DNA of 64,000 nt from Oscillospiraceae bacterium (GCA_009777235.1 WRMH01000003.1:1-64000); one strand, 5' to 3'; numbered from the stretch's first letter, positions 54,508-63,642 are shown. Numbers and translations: made by a program. Notes: generated by a model not told the origin, from the sequence alone.

Positions 54508-55926
54508 TTATTTGATTCCCGCCTCTTCGTGCAGTATTTTGTTTACCGCGCTCAAATAGGCGCGGATGCTGGCGCCGACTATATCCGTAGAGACGCCGCG
54601 CCCGGAATAGAGCTTGCCTTCGTGGCGGAGCTTGATAAGCGCGTCGCCCGTCGCTTCGCGCCCGCTCGTGACGGCGTGTATTTGGAAATCTTCAAGCTCA
54701 TAGTGAGTTCCGAATATGATCTCGGCGGCTTTGAAGGCCGCGTCTATCGGTCCGTCTCCGGCGGATAAGGCCGCGTTTACCGCGCCGGCTTTGATAAATT
54801 CGACATAGGCGGTCGCGACGATCGAGCTGCCGCTGTTTATGACAAAATTGCCGAGCTTATATGTGGCGGGAGCTTGCCCGGCTGTTTCGGCTATGAGAGC
54901 TTCTATGTCGTCCGCCACAACTTTTTTGCTGCGGGCTATATCCGCGTATTGCGCAAATATGCGCTCAAGGTCGTCTTCGGAGATGTCGTAACCTATGGAT
55001 GAAATATAGCCGCGAAGCTGATTGATGTCGGCGCCATCGGGGGGCGCGGCGTCCGGCTTTGCGCTCGGGGCGGCTCTTTGGGCGGATTTGCCGTCAATAT
55101 CCGCAAACCCGGTCATTGCCGCAAGCCGGGCGCATATGCGCGAAAGCTCTGTAATGTTTGCGCCGCATGAAATACCGAGAGTTTCACCGCGCAGCTTGAT
55201 TATGTTTAAAAATCTCTTTAGCGATAATGTGTCAAAACCCGTGCCCGCCGAGACCTTGACGGCCCGGACGCCCAAATTTATGCCAATAAGAGCGATGGCG
55301 TGGGCCAATCTGATATTATCCTTAAAATGAAAGGCGAGTGTGACGTCGGAAAGCTCGGGCGTCATTTTTAGTATACGCTCCATAAATGCGGTAAATTCGT
55401 CGGGCAATAGCTCTCCGGCAGAGTCGCAAAGAGTGATCGTTTTCGCTCCGGCAGAGACTGCGGCTTTTAGAATCGAAGCCAAAAACTCCGGCTCGCTGCG
55501 CAGGGCATCCTCGGCGGTAAACTCAACATCATCGCACACGGACACCGCATAGGAAACAAGCTCTCCGGCAAGCGGAAGCATTTTTTCGGCTTTCATTTGA
55601 TAACCGTACTCCATGCCGACGGTTGAGGTCGGCATAATGAGGTTTAGGCGTCCTTTGGAAGCCTTTGTAAGGGCGGTGCGCGCCTTATCTATGTTTTGCT
55701 TATCGGCGGTGACGGGCACGGACAGTATGCAATGTTCGAGAGACGCGGCAAGAGTCCTTACAAAAACCTCGTCGCCGGGTTCGTTTATAAAACCTGTTTC
55801 GATGATGTCTACCTTGAGTTTTTCAAGCAGCTTGGCTATTTCGAGTTTTTCTTTAAAACTGAGCTTTGATGAGTATTCCTGCTCCAAATCCCTTAATGTT
55901 ATATCCGCTATATCAATTCTTGTCAT
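54508..55926 (-). CDS. LeuA-like DRE-TIM protein lacking metal ligands
   Basis: A 472-residue protein with an isopropylmalate-synthase barrel and a C-terminal LeuA dimerisation domain (about 350-470). DTTLRDGEQ is ITLRDLEQ (residues 9-16; Arg and Asp kept), the HxH metal pair is H200-F-K202, and the Asn of the NGIGERAGN segment is absent (KVSAGTGFD). With two of four metal ligands lost, normal acetyl-CoA condensation is doubtful. It lies 48 nt upstream of the ligase fusion and 21 nt downstream of ilvE. Confidence 0.8.
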   Translation of the reverse strand: MTRIDIADITLRDLEQEYSSKLSFKEKLEIAKLLEKLKVDIIETGFINEPGDEVFVRTLAASLEHCILSVPVTADKQNIDKARTALTKASKGRLNLIMPTSTVGMEYGYQMKAEKMLPLAGELVSYAVSVCDDVEFTAEDALRSEPEFLASILKAAVSAGAKTITLCDSAGELLPDEFTAFMERILKMTPELSDVTLAFHFKDNIRLAHAIALIGINLGVRAVKVSAGTGFDTLSLKRFLNIIKLRGETLGISCGANITELSRICARLAAMTGFADIDGKSAQRAAPSAKPDAAPPDGADINQLRGYISSIGYDISEDDLERIFAQYADIARSKKVVADDIEALIAETAGQAPATYKLGNFVINSGSSIVATAYVEFIKAGAVNAALSAGDGPIDAAFKAAEIIFGTHYELEDFQIHAVTSGREATGDALIKLRHEGKLYSGRGVSTDIVGASIRAYLSAVNKILHEEAGIK

Positions 55927-55947
55927 TTTGTCAAATTATTCCTTTCG

Positions 55948-57024
55948 CTAAACATTTATGGTCCAGCCCATATCGTCTTTTATCGTGCCTGTTTGAATAC
56001 CGTAGAGAGTGTCGTATAGTCTTTGCGCGAGCGGGCCTACGCCGCCGCCGGCAATAGTAATTTTGCTGTCTTTATATTTGATTTCACCGACAGGCGATAT
56101 GACCGCCGCCGTGCCCGAAGCAAAAATCTCACTAAGAGAGCCGTCTTTGGCGGCAAGTGCGACGTCGTCTATCTTTAGCCGCCTTTCGGAGATTTTGACG
56201 CCCCATTTTTTGAGAAGCTCGATGACGGACGCCCTTGTGACGCCGGGTAGTATCGTGCCAAGGAGCGGAGCGGTGATAACTTCGCCGTTTATCACAAAGA
56301 AAGCGTTTGATGTGCCTATTTCCTCGACGTAGCTGTGCTCTATGGCGTCGAGCCAAAGCACCTGGGCGCAGCCTTCGGAAACCGCCCGCATTTGCGCCAA
56401 AAGCGACGCCGCATAGTTGCCGCCGACCTTGGCAAAGCCCACTCCGCCAAGTGTTGCGCGAACATATTCACATTCAACGTATATTTTTGCCGGAGCAAGC
56501 CCGCCGCCGGGAATATCATAATACGGGCCCACGGGGGAGCAGATTATGACAAATAAGTAAGTGGCAGCCGGATGCACGCCGAGAAAGGGGTCGTCGGCAA
56601 TGATGAACGGGCGAATATAAAGGCTTGTGTTTGGCTTATTCGGTATCCAGTCGCGCTCCGTGTCCACGAGGGCCTTTATTGCGCCGACAAATAATTCGCA
56701 ATCAATTTCGGGCATACAGATACGCGCGTTTGAAGCGTTTGAGCGGGCGGCGTTCATATAGGGTCGGAAAAGGCGGACGTTTCCGTCTGGCGTCCGGTAT
56801 GCTTTCATGCCCTCAAACGCTTCCTGCCCGTAATGAAATACGGCGGCGGCAGGGTCGAGCGACAGGTTGCCATAGGGTACGATGCGGCCGTCATGCCAGC
56901 CTTTTTCGGTGCTATAATTCATCAAAAACATATGGTCGGTAAAATTTTTGCCGAATTTTAATGTATCGGGGTTTGGTTTTTGTTTAGGGTTTGATGTTTT
57001 TTCAAACTTAAAATCATGTTTCAT
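55948..57024 (-). CDS. ilvE: Branched-chain amino acid aminotransferase
   Basis: A 358-residue fold-type IV PLP enzyme that interconverts valine, leucine and isoleucine with their 2-oxoacids. Motifs are FHYGQEAFEGMKAYR, RPYMNAARSNASNARICMP, VGGNYAASLLAQM with the PLP lysine (AKVGGNYA), and EIGTSNAFFV. AAGGAG precedes ATG 57024. Between korC and the leuA-like gene, it would feed the oxidoreductase with branched 2-oxoacids. Confidence 0.93.
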   Translation of the reverse strand: MKHDFKFEKTSNPKQKPNPDTLKFGKNFTDHMFLMNYSTEKGWHDGRIVPYGNLSLDPAAAVFHYGQEAFEGMKAYRTPDGNVRLFRPYMNAARSNASNARICMPEIDCELFVGAIKALVDTERDWIPNKPNTSLYIRPFIIADDPFLGVHPAATYLFVIICSPVGPYYDIPGGGLAPAKIYVECEYVRATLGGVGFAKVGGNYAASLLAQMRAVSEGCAQVLWLDAIEHSYVEEIGTSNAFFVINGEVITAPLLGTILPGVTRASVIELLKKWGVKISERRLKIDDVALAAKDGSLSEIFASGTAAVISPVGEIKYKDSKITIAGGGVGPLAQRLYDTLYGIQTGTIKDDMGWTINV

Positions 57025-57070
57025 TTTATTTTTTCTCCTTAGCTCTATAGGTCTATCTATGGACACCCTA

Positions 57071-57595
57071 TTATGCCGTTATTTGAAAAGCCTTTAAATT
57101 CAGCTCGGCAAGCTCCGGTTTCTTTTTGCCGAAAGTATCTGAAATGACCTGTGTCATCGTTTTTTCGGAAATAATGCCGCTGGCGCGGACAAAGGCGCCG
57201 AGCATTATCATATTTGCGGCTCTTGCGTTGCCAAGCCCGAGAGCCAAGTCGTTTGCCGCTATCTTACAGACGGTTATGTCGCCGCGTTTGGGCTCTTGAT
57301 GTATAAGAGACTCATTGAGCAGCAAGAGACCGCCGGATTTAAGAGCGGGTTCAAACTTTAGCATCGAAGGGGCGTTCATCGCCATAACGCAATCCGCTTC
57401 ATGAATGAGCGGGCTGCTGATCGGCTTGTCGGAAACGATGACGGTGCAGTTTGCCGTGCCGCCGCGCATTTCCGGCCCGTATGACGGGAAAAACGTAGTC
57501 GCCTTGCCTTCTAAAATCGCCGCTTGAGCTACCATTTGCCCCGCGAGCATTATACCTTGACCGCCGAAACCGGCAAAAAACATTCTGTATAGCAC
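57071..57595 (-). CDS. korC: 2-oxoacid:ferredoxin oxidoreductase, gamma subunit
   Basis: A 174-residue subunit starting FFAGFGGQGIMLAGQMVAQA with SYGPEMRGGTANCTVIVSD, diagnostic of the gamma subunit of KorABCD/VorABCD enzymes. These oxidise a 2-oxoacid with CoA to acyl-CoA, CO2 and reduced ferredoxin. It lies 84 nt after korB across a tandem repeat. The gene symbol follows the family; the substrate is likely branched-chain (see ilvE). Confidence 0.9.
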   Translation of the reverse strand: MLYRMFFAGFGGQGIMLAGQMVAQAAILEGKATTFFPSYGPEMRGGTANCTVIVSDKPISSPLIHEADCVMAMNAPSMLKFEPALKSGGLLLLNESLIHQEPKRGDITVCKIAANDLALGLGNARAANMIMLGAFVRASGIISEKTMTQVISDTFGKKKPELAELNLKAFQITA

Positions 57596-57628
57596 CTTGT
57601 ATAATCATTCCTCTCTGTCGTGTATGAA

Positions 57629-57676
57629 ATGTTGCGCGAGTGATTGCGCGAGATGTTGCGCGAGATGTTGCGCGAG
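57629..57676. repeat. Four 12-bp tandem repeats between korC and korB
   Basis: Units ATGTTGCGCGAG, TGATTGCGCGAG, ATGTTGCGCGAG, ATGTTGCGCGAG. They fill most of the gap between the two genes. Confidence 0.85.
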
Positions 57677-57679
57677 CGT

Positions 57680-58420
57680 CTACTGCGGTGATTTGAAAAC
57701 GCCCGGGGGATAGTAGGGGAGCATTTTTTCTTTTATGAAATCAACGGCGGCGACAGGCGACAAGCCCCAGTTGGTCGGGCAGGCCGAAACAAACTCCACA
57801 AAGGAAAAACCGAGCTTTTTTTCTTGCACATCAAACGCGCGGCGCACAGCTTTTTTTGCTTTTGCGACACCCGCCGGACTGTTTAAGGCCACGCGCTCCA
57901 CATAGACGGCGCCGTCGAGCGTGGAAAGAAGCTCGCATACCCGTATGGGAAAACCGGATTTGCCGGTGTCGCGCCCTGTTTGCGACGTCGTAGACCGCTG
58001 ACCCGGCAGCGTGGTCGGCGCCATTTGCCCGCCCGTCATGCCATAAATCGCGTTGTTGACAAAAAATGTCGAAAAACACTCGCCCCGGGCGGCCGCGTGG
58101 ATGATTTCCGCAGTGCCGATGGAAGCCAGGTCGCCGTCCCCCTGATAGGTGAAAACGAGATTGTCCGGGTGTACGCGCTTTACTCCGGATGCCACGGCAG
58201 GGGCGCGTCCGTGGGCGCACTCGCACATATCAACATTCATGAACTTGTGAGCCATAACAGCGCAGCCGATGGGTCCGCAGCCAATAGCCTCGCCGAGCTT
58301 GCCCATTTCGTCAAGGGTCTCGGTGATGAGCCTGTGTGATATGCCGTGCGTGCATCCGGGACAGAAGTTTGTCTCTACGCGAAGCATTCCTTTTGTATAT
58401 TCAAAGATTGGTTTTAACAT
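57680..58420 (-). CDS. korB: 2-oxoacid:ferredoxin oxidoreductase, beta subunit
   Basis: A 246-residue TPP-binding subunit. NFCPGCTHGISHRL, the cofactor motif YQGDGDLASIGTAE, and NNAIYGMTGGQMAPTTLPGQ are typical. ATG 58420 follows GGAGGAG. It is separated from korA by 212 bp holding a family B repeat, an unusual break in this operon. Confidence 0.92.
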   Translation of the reverse strand: MLKPIFEYTKGMLRVETNFCPGCTHGISHRLITETLDEMGKLGEAIGCGPIGCAVMAHKFMNVDMCECAHGRAPAVASGVKRVHPDNLVFTYQGDGDLASIGTAEIIHAAARGECFSTFFVNNAIYGMTGGQMAPTTLPGQRSTTSQTGRDTGKSGFPIRVCELLSTLDGAVYVERVALNSPAGVAKAKKAVRRAFDVQEKKLGFSFVEFVSACPTNWGLSPVAAVDFIKEKMLPYYPPGVFKSPQ

Positions 58421-58520
58421 AATCTCCTCCACATTCTTTTTTTTGAAGAGTTTTCCATTTTTAACTTGCCTTACTTGCTTTTTACCAAAATCATAAATTT
58501 CTCGCTTCTATCTATTCTCG

Positions 58521-58649
58521 GTCATAAAATCATTCCTCCCCGAACCACTGCGTCATCCTTGCGCAGACGGTTCGGACGCTCCGCATCCATGCTACGCTCT
58601 CGGAATGAATTTTATGACCGCTTTGCGGTGAGTCACATTGTAGCCAAAA
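58521..58649. repeat. Family B inverted-repeat element inside the kor operon
   Basis: GTCATAAAATCATTCC (58521-58536) and its complement (ending 58618) bound a 98-bp element nearly identical to the interrupted copy at 22836-23126. Homology continues through 58649 into the last codons and stop of korA. It lies between korA and korB and can fold into a long hairpin in the mRNA. Confidence 0.85.
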
Positions 58650-59733
58650 TCTTCTTTGTTCTTTCCGCGATCTCGAGCGAAGTCGGGATCATGCCTCCGG
58701 TGCGGCTGAGAAGCCGGACGGGTAAGCGGTTTGCGACGGCGAGCCGTACATCTTCGATCATTTGCCCCATTGACAGCTCCGTTGATATGACAGCCTTTGC
58801 CTTATTTGAAATCTTGTCAAAAACGCTGTGAGGGAATGGCCAAAGCGAGATCGGGCGGATAAGCCCGGCTTTAATGCCGTCGCGGGCAAGCATTTCGATA
58901 GCTTCTTTGGTTATTCTCGCCACAATGCCGTATGCGACAAGCACCACGTCGCAATCTTCGATGCCGATTGTTTCCGCGCGTGTGAGCGTCTTTTCGATTT
59001 CGGTATATTTATCAAAGAGATGGTGCACATGCTTTTCCAAGACCTCCGGCTGGAGGCGAAGAGAGGTTATCGTGTTGCGGGAGCTGTCGTCCGCGCCATA
59101 GCCCGTGAGCGCCCATGCCTTGCTCTTCCGTATGTCTTTTGACGAAGCAACGTCAATATGCTCGGGGAGCGTGACAGGCTCCATCATTTGCCCGAGCAGG
59201 CCGTCGGTGAAAATAATTATGGGATTGCGCCATTTATCGGCAAGCTCCATAGCCTCAAAAACAAGGTCTGAGCCTTCCTGTATGGAGGAGGGGGCAAACA
59301 CCGGGATTTTATAATCGCCGTTTCCGCCGCCGCGTGTGGCTTGGAAATAATCGGCTTGCCCGGGTTGAATACCGCCAATTCCGGGCCCGCATCTGCAAAC
59401 CGTTAAAATAACCATAGGTACTTCGGCACAGCAGGCAAAGCTCATGCCTTCCTGCATGAGGGCAATGCCGGGTGAAGAGGACGATATGAAGACTCTGCCG
59501 CCCGCCGCGCCCGCGCCGTATGCCATATTGATCGCGCTTATCTCGCTTTCCGCCTGTATGAAGTGTCCTCCGTTTTTCGGAAGCTCACGCGACATATATT
59601 CGGGAATCTCGTTTTGCGGCGTAATCGGATAACCGAAATAATATCTGCATCCGCCGCGAATGGCGGATTCGGCAAACGCTTCGTTGCCCTTCATAAGAAC
59701 CCTTGACGGACTTTCTTGATAGGTCGTGCTCAC
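58633..59733 (-). CDS. korA: 2-oxoacid:ferredoxin oxidoreductase, alpha subunit
   Basis: A 366-residue subunit with domains I and II of the PFOR family (GYPITPQNEIPEYMSRELP, ISSSSPGIALMQEGMSFA, LTVCRCGPGIGG, GLLGQMMEPV, VVLVAYGIVARI). It overlaps the ferredoxin gene by 4 nt. Its last codons and stop are contributed by the edge of a family B repeat. Confidence 0.93.
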   Translation of the reverse strand: MSTTYQESPSRVLMKGNEAFAESAIRGGCRYYFGYPITPQNEIPEYMSRELPKNGGHFIQAESEISAINMAYGAGAAGGRVFISSSSPGIALMQEGMSFACCAEVPMVILTVCRCGPGIGGIQPGQADYFQATRGGGNGDYKIPVFAPSSIQEGSDLVFEAMELADKWRNPIIIFTDGLLGQMMEPVTLPEHIDVASSKDIRKSKAWALTGYGADDSSRNTITSLRLQPEVLEKHVHHLFDKYTEIEKTLTRAETIGIEDCDVVLVAYGIVARITKEAIEMLARDGIKAGLIRPISLWPFPHSVFDKISNKAKAVISTELSMGQMIEDVRLAVANRLPVRLLSRTGGMIPTSLEIAERTKKILATM

Positions 59734-59951
59734 TCGGACACCTCCTCATAGATTGATATAGCTCCATCGGGGCACATCAGGGCGCATGACATGCAGCCGA
59801 TACATTCTTCCTCGCGGGAAATTTCCGCGGGGCTATACCCTTTGTCGTTGATATGCGCGCTGACGGTAATGAGTTTTTTTGGGCAAAAATTGCGGCACAG
59901 CTCGCAGCCTTTGCACGCATTTTCGTCAATTCGGACTAAAAATCTCGCCAT
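59730..59951 (-). CDS. korD: 2-oxoacid:ferredoxin oxidoreductase, delta (ferredoxin) subunit
   Basis: A 73-residue protein with two 4Fe-4S motifs: C13, C16, C19, C23 and C50, C53, C56, C60. It passes electrons from the catalytic subunits to free ferredoxin. AAAGG lies 11 nt before ATG 59951. First structural gene of the oxidoreductase, after a P-loop ATPase gene 87 nt upstream. Confidence 0.93.
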   Translation of the reverse strand: MARFLVRIDENACKGCELCRNFCPKKLITVSAHINDKGYSPAEISREEECIGCMSCALMCPDGAISIYEEVSE

Positions 59952-60038
59952 TTTTTGGATTGCCTTTCTTTGAAAGTTGATACTTTACTGATATTTTGTT
60001 GATATTTTACTTTAATGTATCGCAGATACTCTATTACT

Positions 60039-60842
60039 CTATATACTTCGCCAAGATGGGCTCATGTACATACCCATCGGCATAAGGCCGCTTGTAATCA
60101 CGTTTTTTTGCGTCAAATCGTTTAAAGGCCGGGCGGTTTCGCCGGGTTTGGGGACAGCGCCGAGCTTGCGTAATTTGCGAGGGTCAACGACTCCGGCGGG
60201 GTAGCAATCGCATAAAAGCCATTTTCCGGTTTTCTCGCAAACATCAAGGCAGAGCGCATGGCCTTTTTCTATATCGTTTACCGTAGTTTCGTGCAGCATA
60301 TGCGTATTGTTTACAAGCGCGGATACGGTAAGCCCCGTGGCTTGTTCTATTGAGTCAATATGCTCTAATACTTTGGCTGATGTATGGGTATCAGGGCGGT
60401 TTGCGTTGACGATCATTAAAGTCATTGTGTCGCGGGCGCCGTTTGTGCCGCGGGCGGAAAAATACTTTGAAAACTGGTTTATCGGCATGGCCCCGGCGTC
60501 GTTGCCGCCAAGGTCAATTATGACGTATGTATTCTCATCTTCGAGGGGTGTCCTCGCGGATGCGCCGAGAGCCGGAAGCTCCGCCGTGATTTCGTTCGTA
60601 TACACGCTGCCGTAAACCGATATACCCATATCTTCGAGCAGCCGCCGCCGCTCGCGTGACCTGAAATACGGATTTACAATATCAAGGTCAATGAGAGAGA
60701 CGGAGCGGGACTTGGCAAGCATAGCGGCGAGCGATACGGAAAACTCGGTCTTTCCGCTGCCGTAGTGCCCGGTGACGATCGTTTTTCGCGCGAGCTTGCC
60801 GCAGAAATTTATCTCGTGCCCGTCAAAATCCTCATAGTTCAT
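60039..60842 (-). CDS. MinD/ParA-like P-loop ATPase of the kor operon
   Basis: A 267-residue nucleotide-binding protein. Walker A is TGHYGSGKTEFSVSLA, followed by LIDLDIVNPYFRSRERR and VIIDLGGNDAG. The deviant P-loop lacks the signature lysine of KGGxGKT, so it is related to but distinct from MinD. Cysteines near the C-terminus (WLLCDCYP) could bind metal. It heads the operon of the 2-oxoacid oxidoreductase; a role in cofactor handling or assembly is inference. GGGTGA lies 12 nt before ATG 60842. Confidence 0.75.
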   Translation of the reverse strand: MNYEDFDGHEINFCGKLARKTIVTGHYGSGKTEFSVSLAAMLAKSRSVSLIDLDIVNPYFRSRERRRLLEDMGISVYGSVYTNEITAELPALGASARTPLEDENTYVIIDLGGNDAGAMPINQFSKYFSARGTNGARDTMTLMIVNANRPDTHTSAKVLEHIDSIEQATGLTVSALVNNTHMLHETTVNDIEKGHALCLDVCEKTGKWLLCDCYPAGVVDPRKLRKLGAVPKPGETARPLNDLTQKNVITSGLMPMGMYMSPSWRSI

Positions 60843-61078
60843 TTTATTACGCGTCACCCATCTAAGTCAATCAAATATTATTACCAGCAAATTTGCCGTT
60901 TGTCAAGGATTTTGATTAGCCAAATGTGTTTTTTGTGAAAAAATATGACTTTTGACAAGTCATTGCGATTTAGATATAATTGCCTTAATCACATAATGAA
61001 ACCCCATGATAATCAGCGAGCCATATACGCGAGCCTTCAATGAACACGACGCGGCGCGTCGGAAAGGATCGAATCAAA

Positions 61079-62140
61079 ATGGAAAAACTGCCATCATTAT
61101 ATGAATTTTCGTCCGGCGGCGGCTGCGGCGCAAAGATAGCTCCGGGAGAGCTAAAGCTGATTTTGAGCCAAGTCGCAAAGAGCGCCGCCGACAAAAACGG
61201 AAAAAACCGCAATAATGACGACAGGCTGCTTGTCGGATTTGAGTCGTCAGACGATGCCGCCGTTTACCGTTTTGACGACAAAAACTGCCTTTTGTCCACT
61301 ACGGATTTTTTTCCGCCGATGGTCTCCGACGCAAAAACCTTTGGAAAAATAGCCGCCGCAAACGCGTTAAGCGACATATACGCAATGGGAGGCAAGCCGC
61401 TGTATGCGCTAAATTTGGTCTGTTTCCCACACAATGCCGACCGACGCTTGCTCACGGAAATCCTTACCGGAGGATTGGAAAAATGTGATGAAGCGGGAGC
61501 AATGCTCGCGGGGGGTCATTCGATATATTCAAATGAGATAAAGTACGGCCTTGCGGTGACTGGCGTGGCTTCGGCAAATAAATATTACCGAAACAATACC
61601 CCGCGTATCGGCGACGCGCTCATTCTCACAAAGCCTTTGGGCGTGGGTATAATTACGGCGGCGGACAGGGAAAAAGCGGCGTCTTTGGAGGATATGCAAA
61701 GCGCGGTAATGTCAATGGAAAGACTCAATAAATACGCGTCGGAGAAGCTAAAGGCATATGATGTCGGCGCGTGTACGGATATAACGGGCTTTGGGCTGCT
61801 CGGGCATTTGCTGGAAATGACGGCAACAAAAGTGTCGGCGGAAATTTACTGCGATAGTTTGCCGTATATTAGCGCGGCAAGAAAATATATAGACGGCGGC
61901 TATATAACCGGGGGAGGCGGGCGCAACCGCAAGCATGTCGGAGACAAGGCCGATATATCGCGTATTCCCGAGTGGACAGCCGAACTGATGTTTGACCCGC
62001 AGACGTCGGGAGGTTTGCTCGTGGCCGTGAAAAACGAAGAGGCCGATAAGCTGCTTGATGAAATTCGCCGTGACGACCCGCAGGCGGATATAATTGGCCG
62101 TATTATAAAAAAGACGGACAAGGATATTGTTTTTGACTGA
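61079..62140 (+). CDS. selD: Selenophosphate synthetase
   Basis: A 353-residue enzyme making selenophosphate from selenide and ATP. The active site is GGGC16GAK19, a cysteine form (many relatives have selenocysteine here). TTDFFPPMV, GGHSI and ALNLVCFP follow. GGAAAGGA precedes ATG 61079. First of the selD-selA-selB cluster. Confidence 0.95.
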   Translation: MEKLPSLYEFSSGGGCGAKIAPGELKLILSQVAKSAADKNGKNRNNDDRLLVGFESSDDAAVYRFDDKNCLLSTTDFFPPMVSDAKTFGKIAAANALSDIYAMGGKPLYALNLVCFPHNADRRLLTEILTGGLEKCDEAGAMLAGGHSIYSNEIKYGLAVTGVASANKYYRNNTPRIGDALILTKPLGVGIITAADREKAASLEDMQSAVMSMERLNKYASEKLKAYDVGACTDITGFGLLGHLLEMTATKVSAEIYCDSLPYISAARKYIDGGYITGGGGRNRKHVGDKADISRIPEWTAELMFDPQTSGGLLVAVKNEEADKLLDEIRRDDPQADIIGRIIKKTDKDIVFD

Positions 62141-62197
62141 TAAATTTATAGCGGACAGATTATTTTGGAAAATTAGAAAATGTTTCAAGGGGTGTTT

Positions 62198-63571
62198 ATG
62201 AACGATAACAAGCTCGGCGAGCTCCCGCAAGTGGATAGGCTGATGAGCATGGACATAATCAAAGAATGTGACGCATACCGCTATGAGAAAGCGGACGCGC
62301 TCAGAGATGTTTTATCGGACATCAGGAAGGCGGTCAAGTCCGGGAAAATGGACGAAGTGCCGGATGCGGGTTGCATAGCGCGCAGCGCGGCGGAGCTTGC
62401 AAAAAAGCGTTCTCGGCGGGGCATACGCAAGCTCATAAACGGCACCGGCGTCATACTGCACTCAAATTTTGGCAGAGCGTGTATGTCAAAGGCGGCCGCA
62501 GACGCGGCGCGGTCGGCAGCTTTATCTTTTTCAACGCTCGAGTATGACGCGGAAAAGAAAAGCAGGGGGAGCAGGACCGCGCTTATTGAGGAACAGTTAA
62601 AAGAACTGACTGATTGCGAGGCGTCGCTCATAGTAAACAACAATGCCGCCGCGGTGCTGCTTATTTTAAGCACTGTCGCAAAAAACGGCAATGTGCCGGT
62701 ATCGCGGGGCGAGCTTGTTGAGATCGGCGGCGGATTTCGCGTGCCTGAAATCATAAGCTCATGCAAGGCAAATCTGCGGGCGGTGGGTACGACGAATAAA
62801 ACTCGCGCAAATGACTACAAGGCGGCTATCGGTAAAAAAACGAAAGCGTTATTGAAAGTGCATACCAGTAACTTCAAAATCACGGGGTTTTCCGAGTCCG
62901 TTTCGATAAAAGAGTTGGCGGAGCTTGGAAACGCGCACGGTATCCCCGTGGTTTATGATATAGGCAGCGGAGCGCTTGTGGATTTGGCCGAATACGGAAT
63001 CAACGATGAACCGTGCGTCCGGCAAAGCCTGAAAGACGGCGCGGATATTGTGTCATTTAGCGGAGACAAGCTATTGGGCGGGCCGCAGTGCGGTATAATA
63101 CTCGGCTCAAAAAAATATATTCAAAAAATGAAAGATAACCCTTTATACCGTGCGCTTAGGGTAGGTAAGATGACGATCGCCGCGCTGACGGCCACATTGC
63201 GCGTATATAAAGACCCCAAGGCGGCAAAACAGGAAATCCCCGCGCTCGCAATGCTTTCAATGCCGCAAGATACTTTGCGCGAGCGGGCCGAGAGATTGTG
63301 CGGCATGATTAGCAGGTGCGGCGCAAAAGCGGTTGTAACAGAGGTAAAAAGCGTAGCAGGAGGCGGGGCTCTTCCGGGCTTGGAGCTTTTATCATATGCC
63401 GTATCGCCAAGTTGCAAAATGAGCGCGGCTTTGCTCGATGAGCGGCTGAGAATGCTGCCCGTCCCGATTATCGGACGTATAGAGGACGAAAATCTGCTGC
63501 TTGACGTGCGCACGTTGTTTGAGGAAGATTTTGAGTATATTGCAAGTGCTCTCGGCAACGTCGCAAACTAA
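62198..63571 (+). CDS. selA: L-seryl-tRNA(Sec) selenium transferase
   Basis: A 457-residue PLP enzyme converting seryl-tRNA(Sec) to selenocysteyl-tRNA(Sec). GTGVILHSNFGRA, NNNAAAVLL, DIGSGALVDL and the PLP lysine in SFSGDKLLGGPQCGI are present. AAGGGGTG precedes ATG 62198. It lies between selD and selB. Confidence 0.95.
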   Translation: MNDNKLGELPQVDRLMSMDIIKECDAYRYEKADALRDVLSDIRKAVKSGKMDEVPDAGCIARSAAELAKKRSRRGIRKLINGTGVILHSNFGRACMSKAAADAARSAALSFSTLEYDAEKKSRGSRTALIEEQLKELTDCEASLIVNNNAAAVLLILSTVAKNGNVPVSRGELVEIGGGFRVPEIISSCKANLRAVGTTNKTRANDYKAAIGKKTKALLKVHTSNFKITGFSESVSIKELAELGNAHGIPVVYDIGSGALVDLAEYGINDEPCVRQSLKDGADIVSFSGDKLLGGPQCGIILGSKKYIQKMKDNPLYRALRVGKMTIAALTATLRVYKDPKAAKQEIPALAMLSMPQDTLRERAERLCGMISRCGAKAVVTEVKSVAGGGALPGLELLSYAVSPSCKMSAALLDERLRMLPVPIIGRIEDENLLLDVRTLFEEDFEYIASALGNVAN

Positions 63572-63642
63572 GGCGATGAGCAGGACGAGGCGCAGGACGA
63601 CGCATGGGGCGACGCGTGAGCCGCCAATAACTGAGGTCATAT

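Noticed and set aside
57629..57676. Regulatory iteron array
   Set aside because: Only four 12-bp units between two operon genes; simple slippage is the easier explanation.
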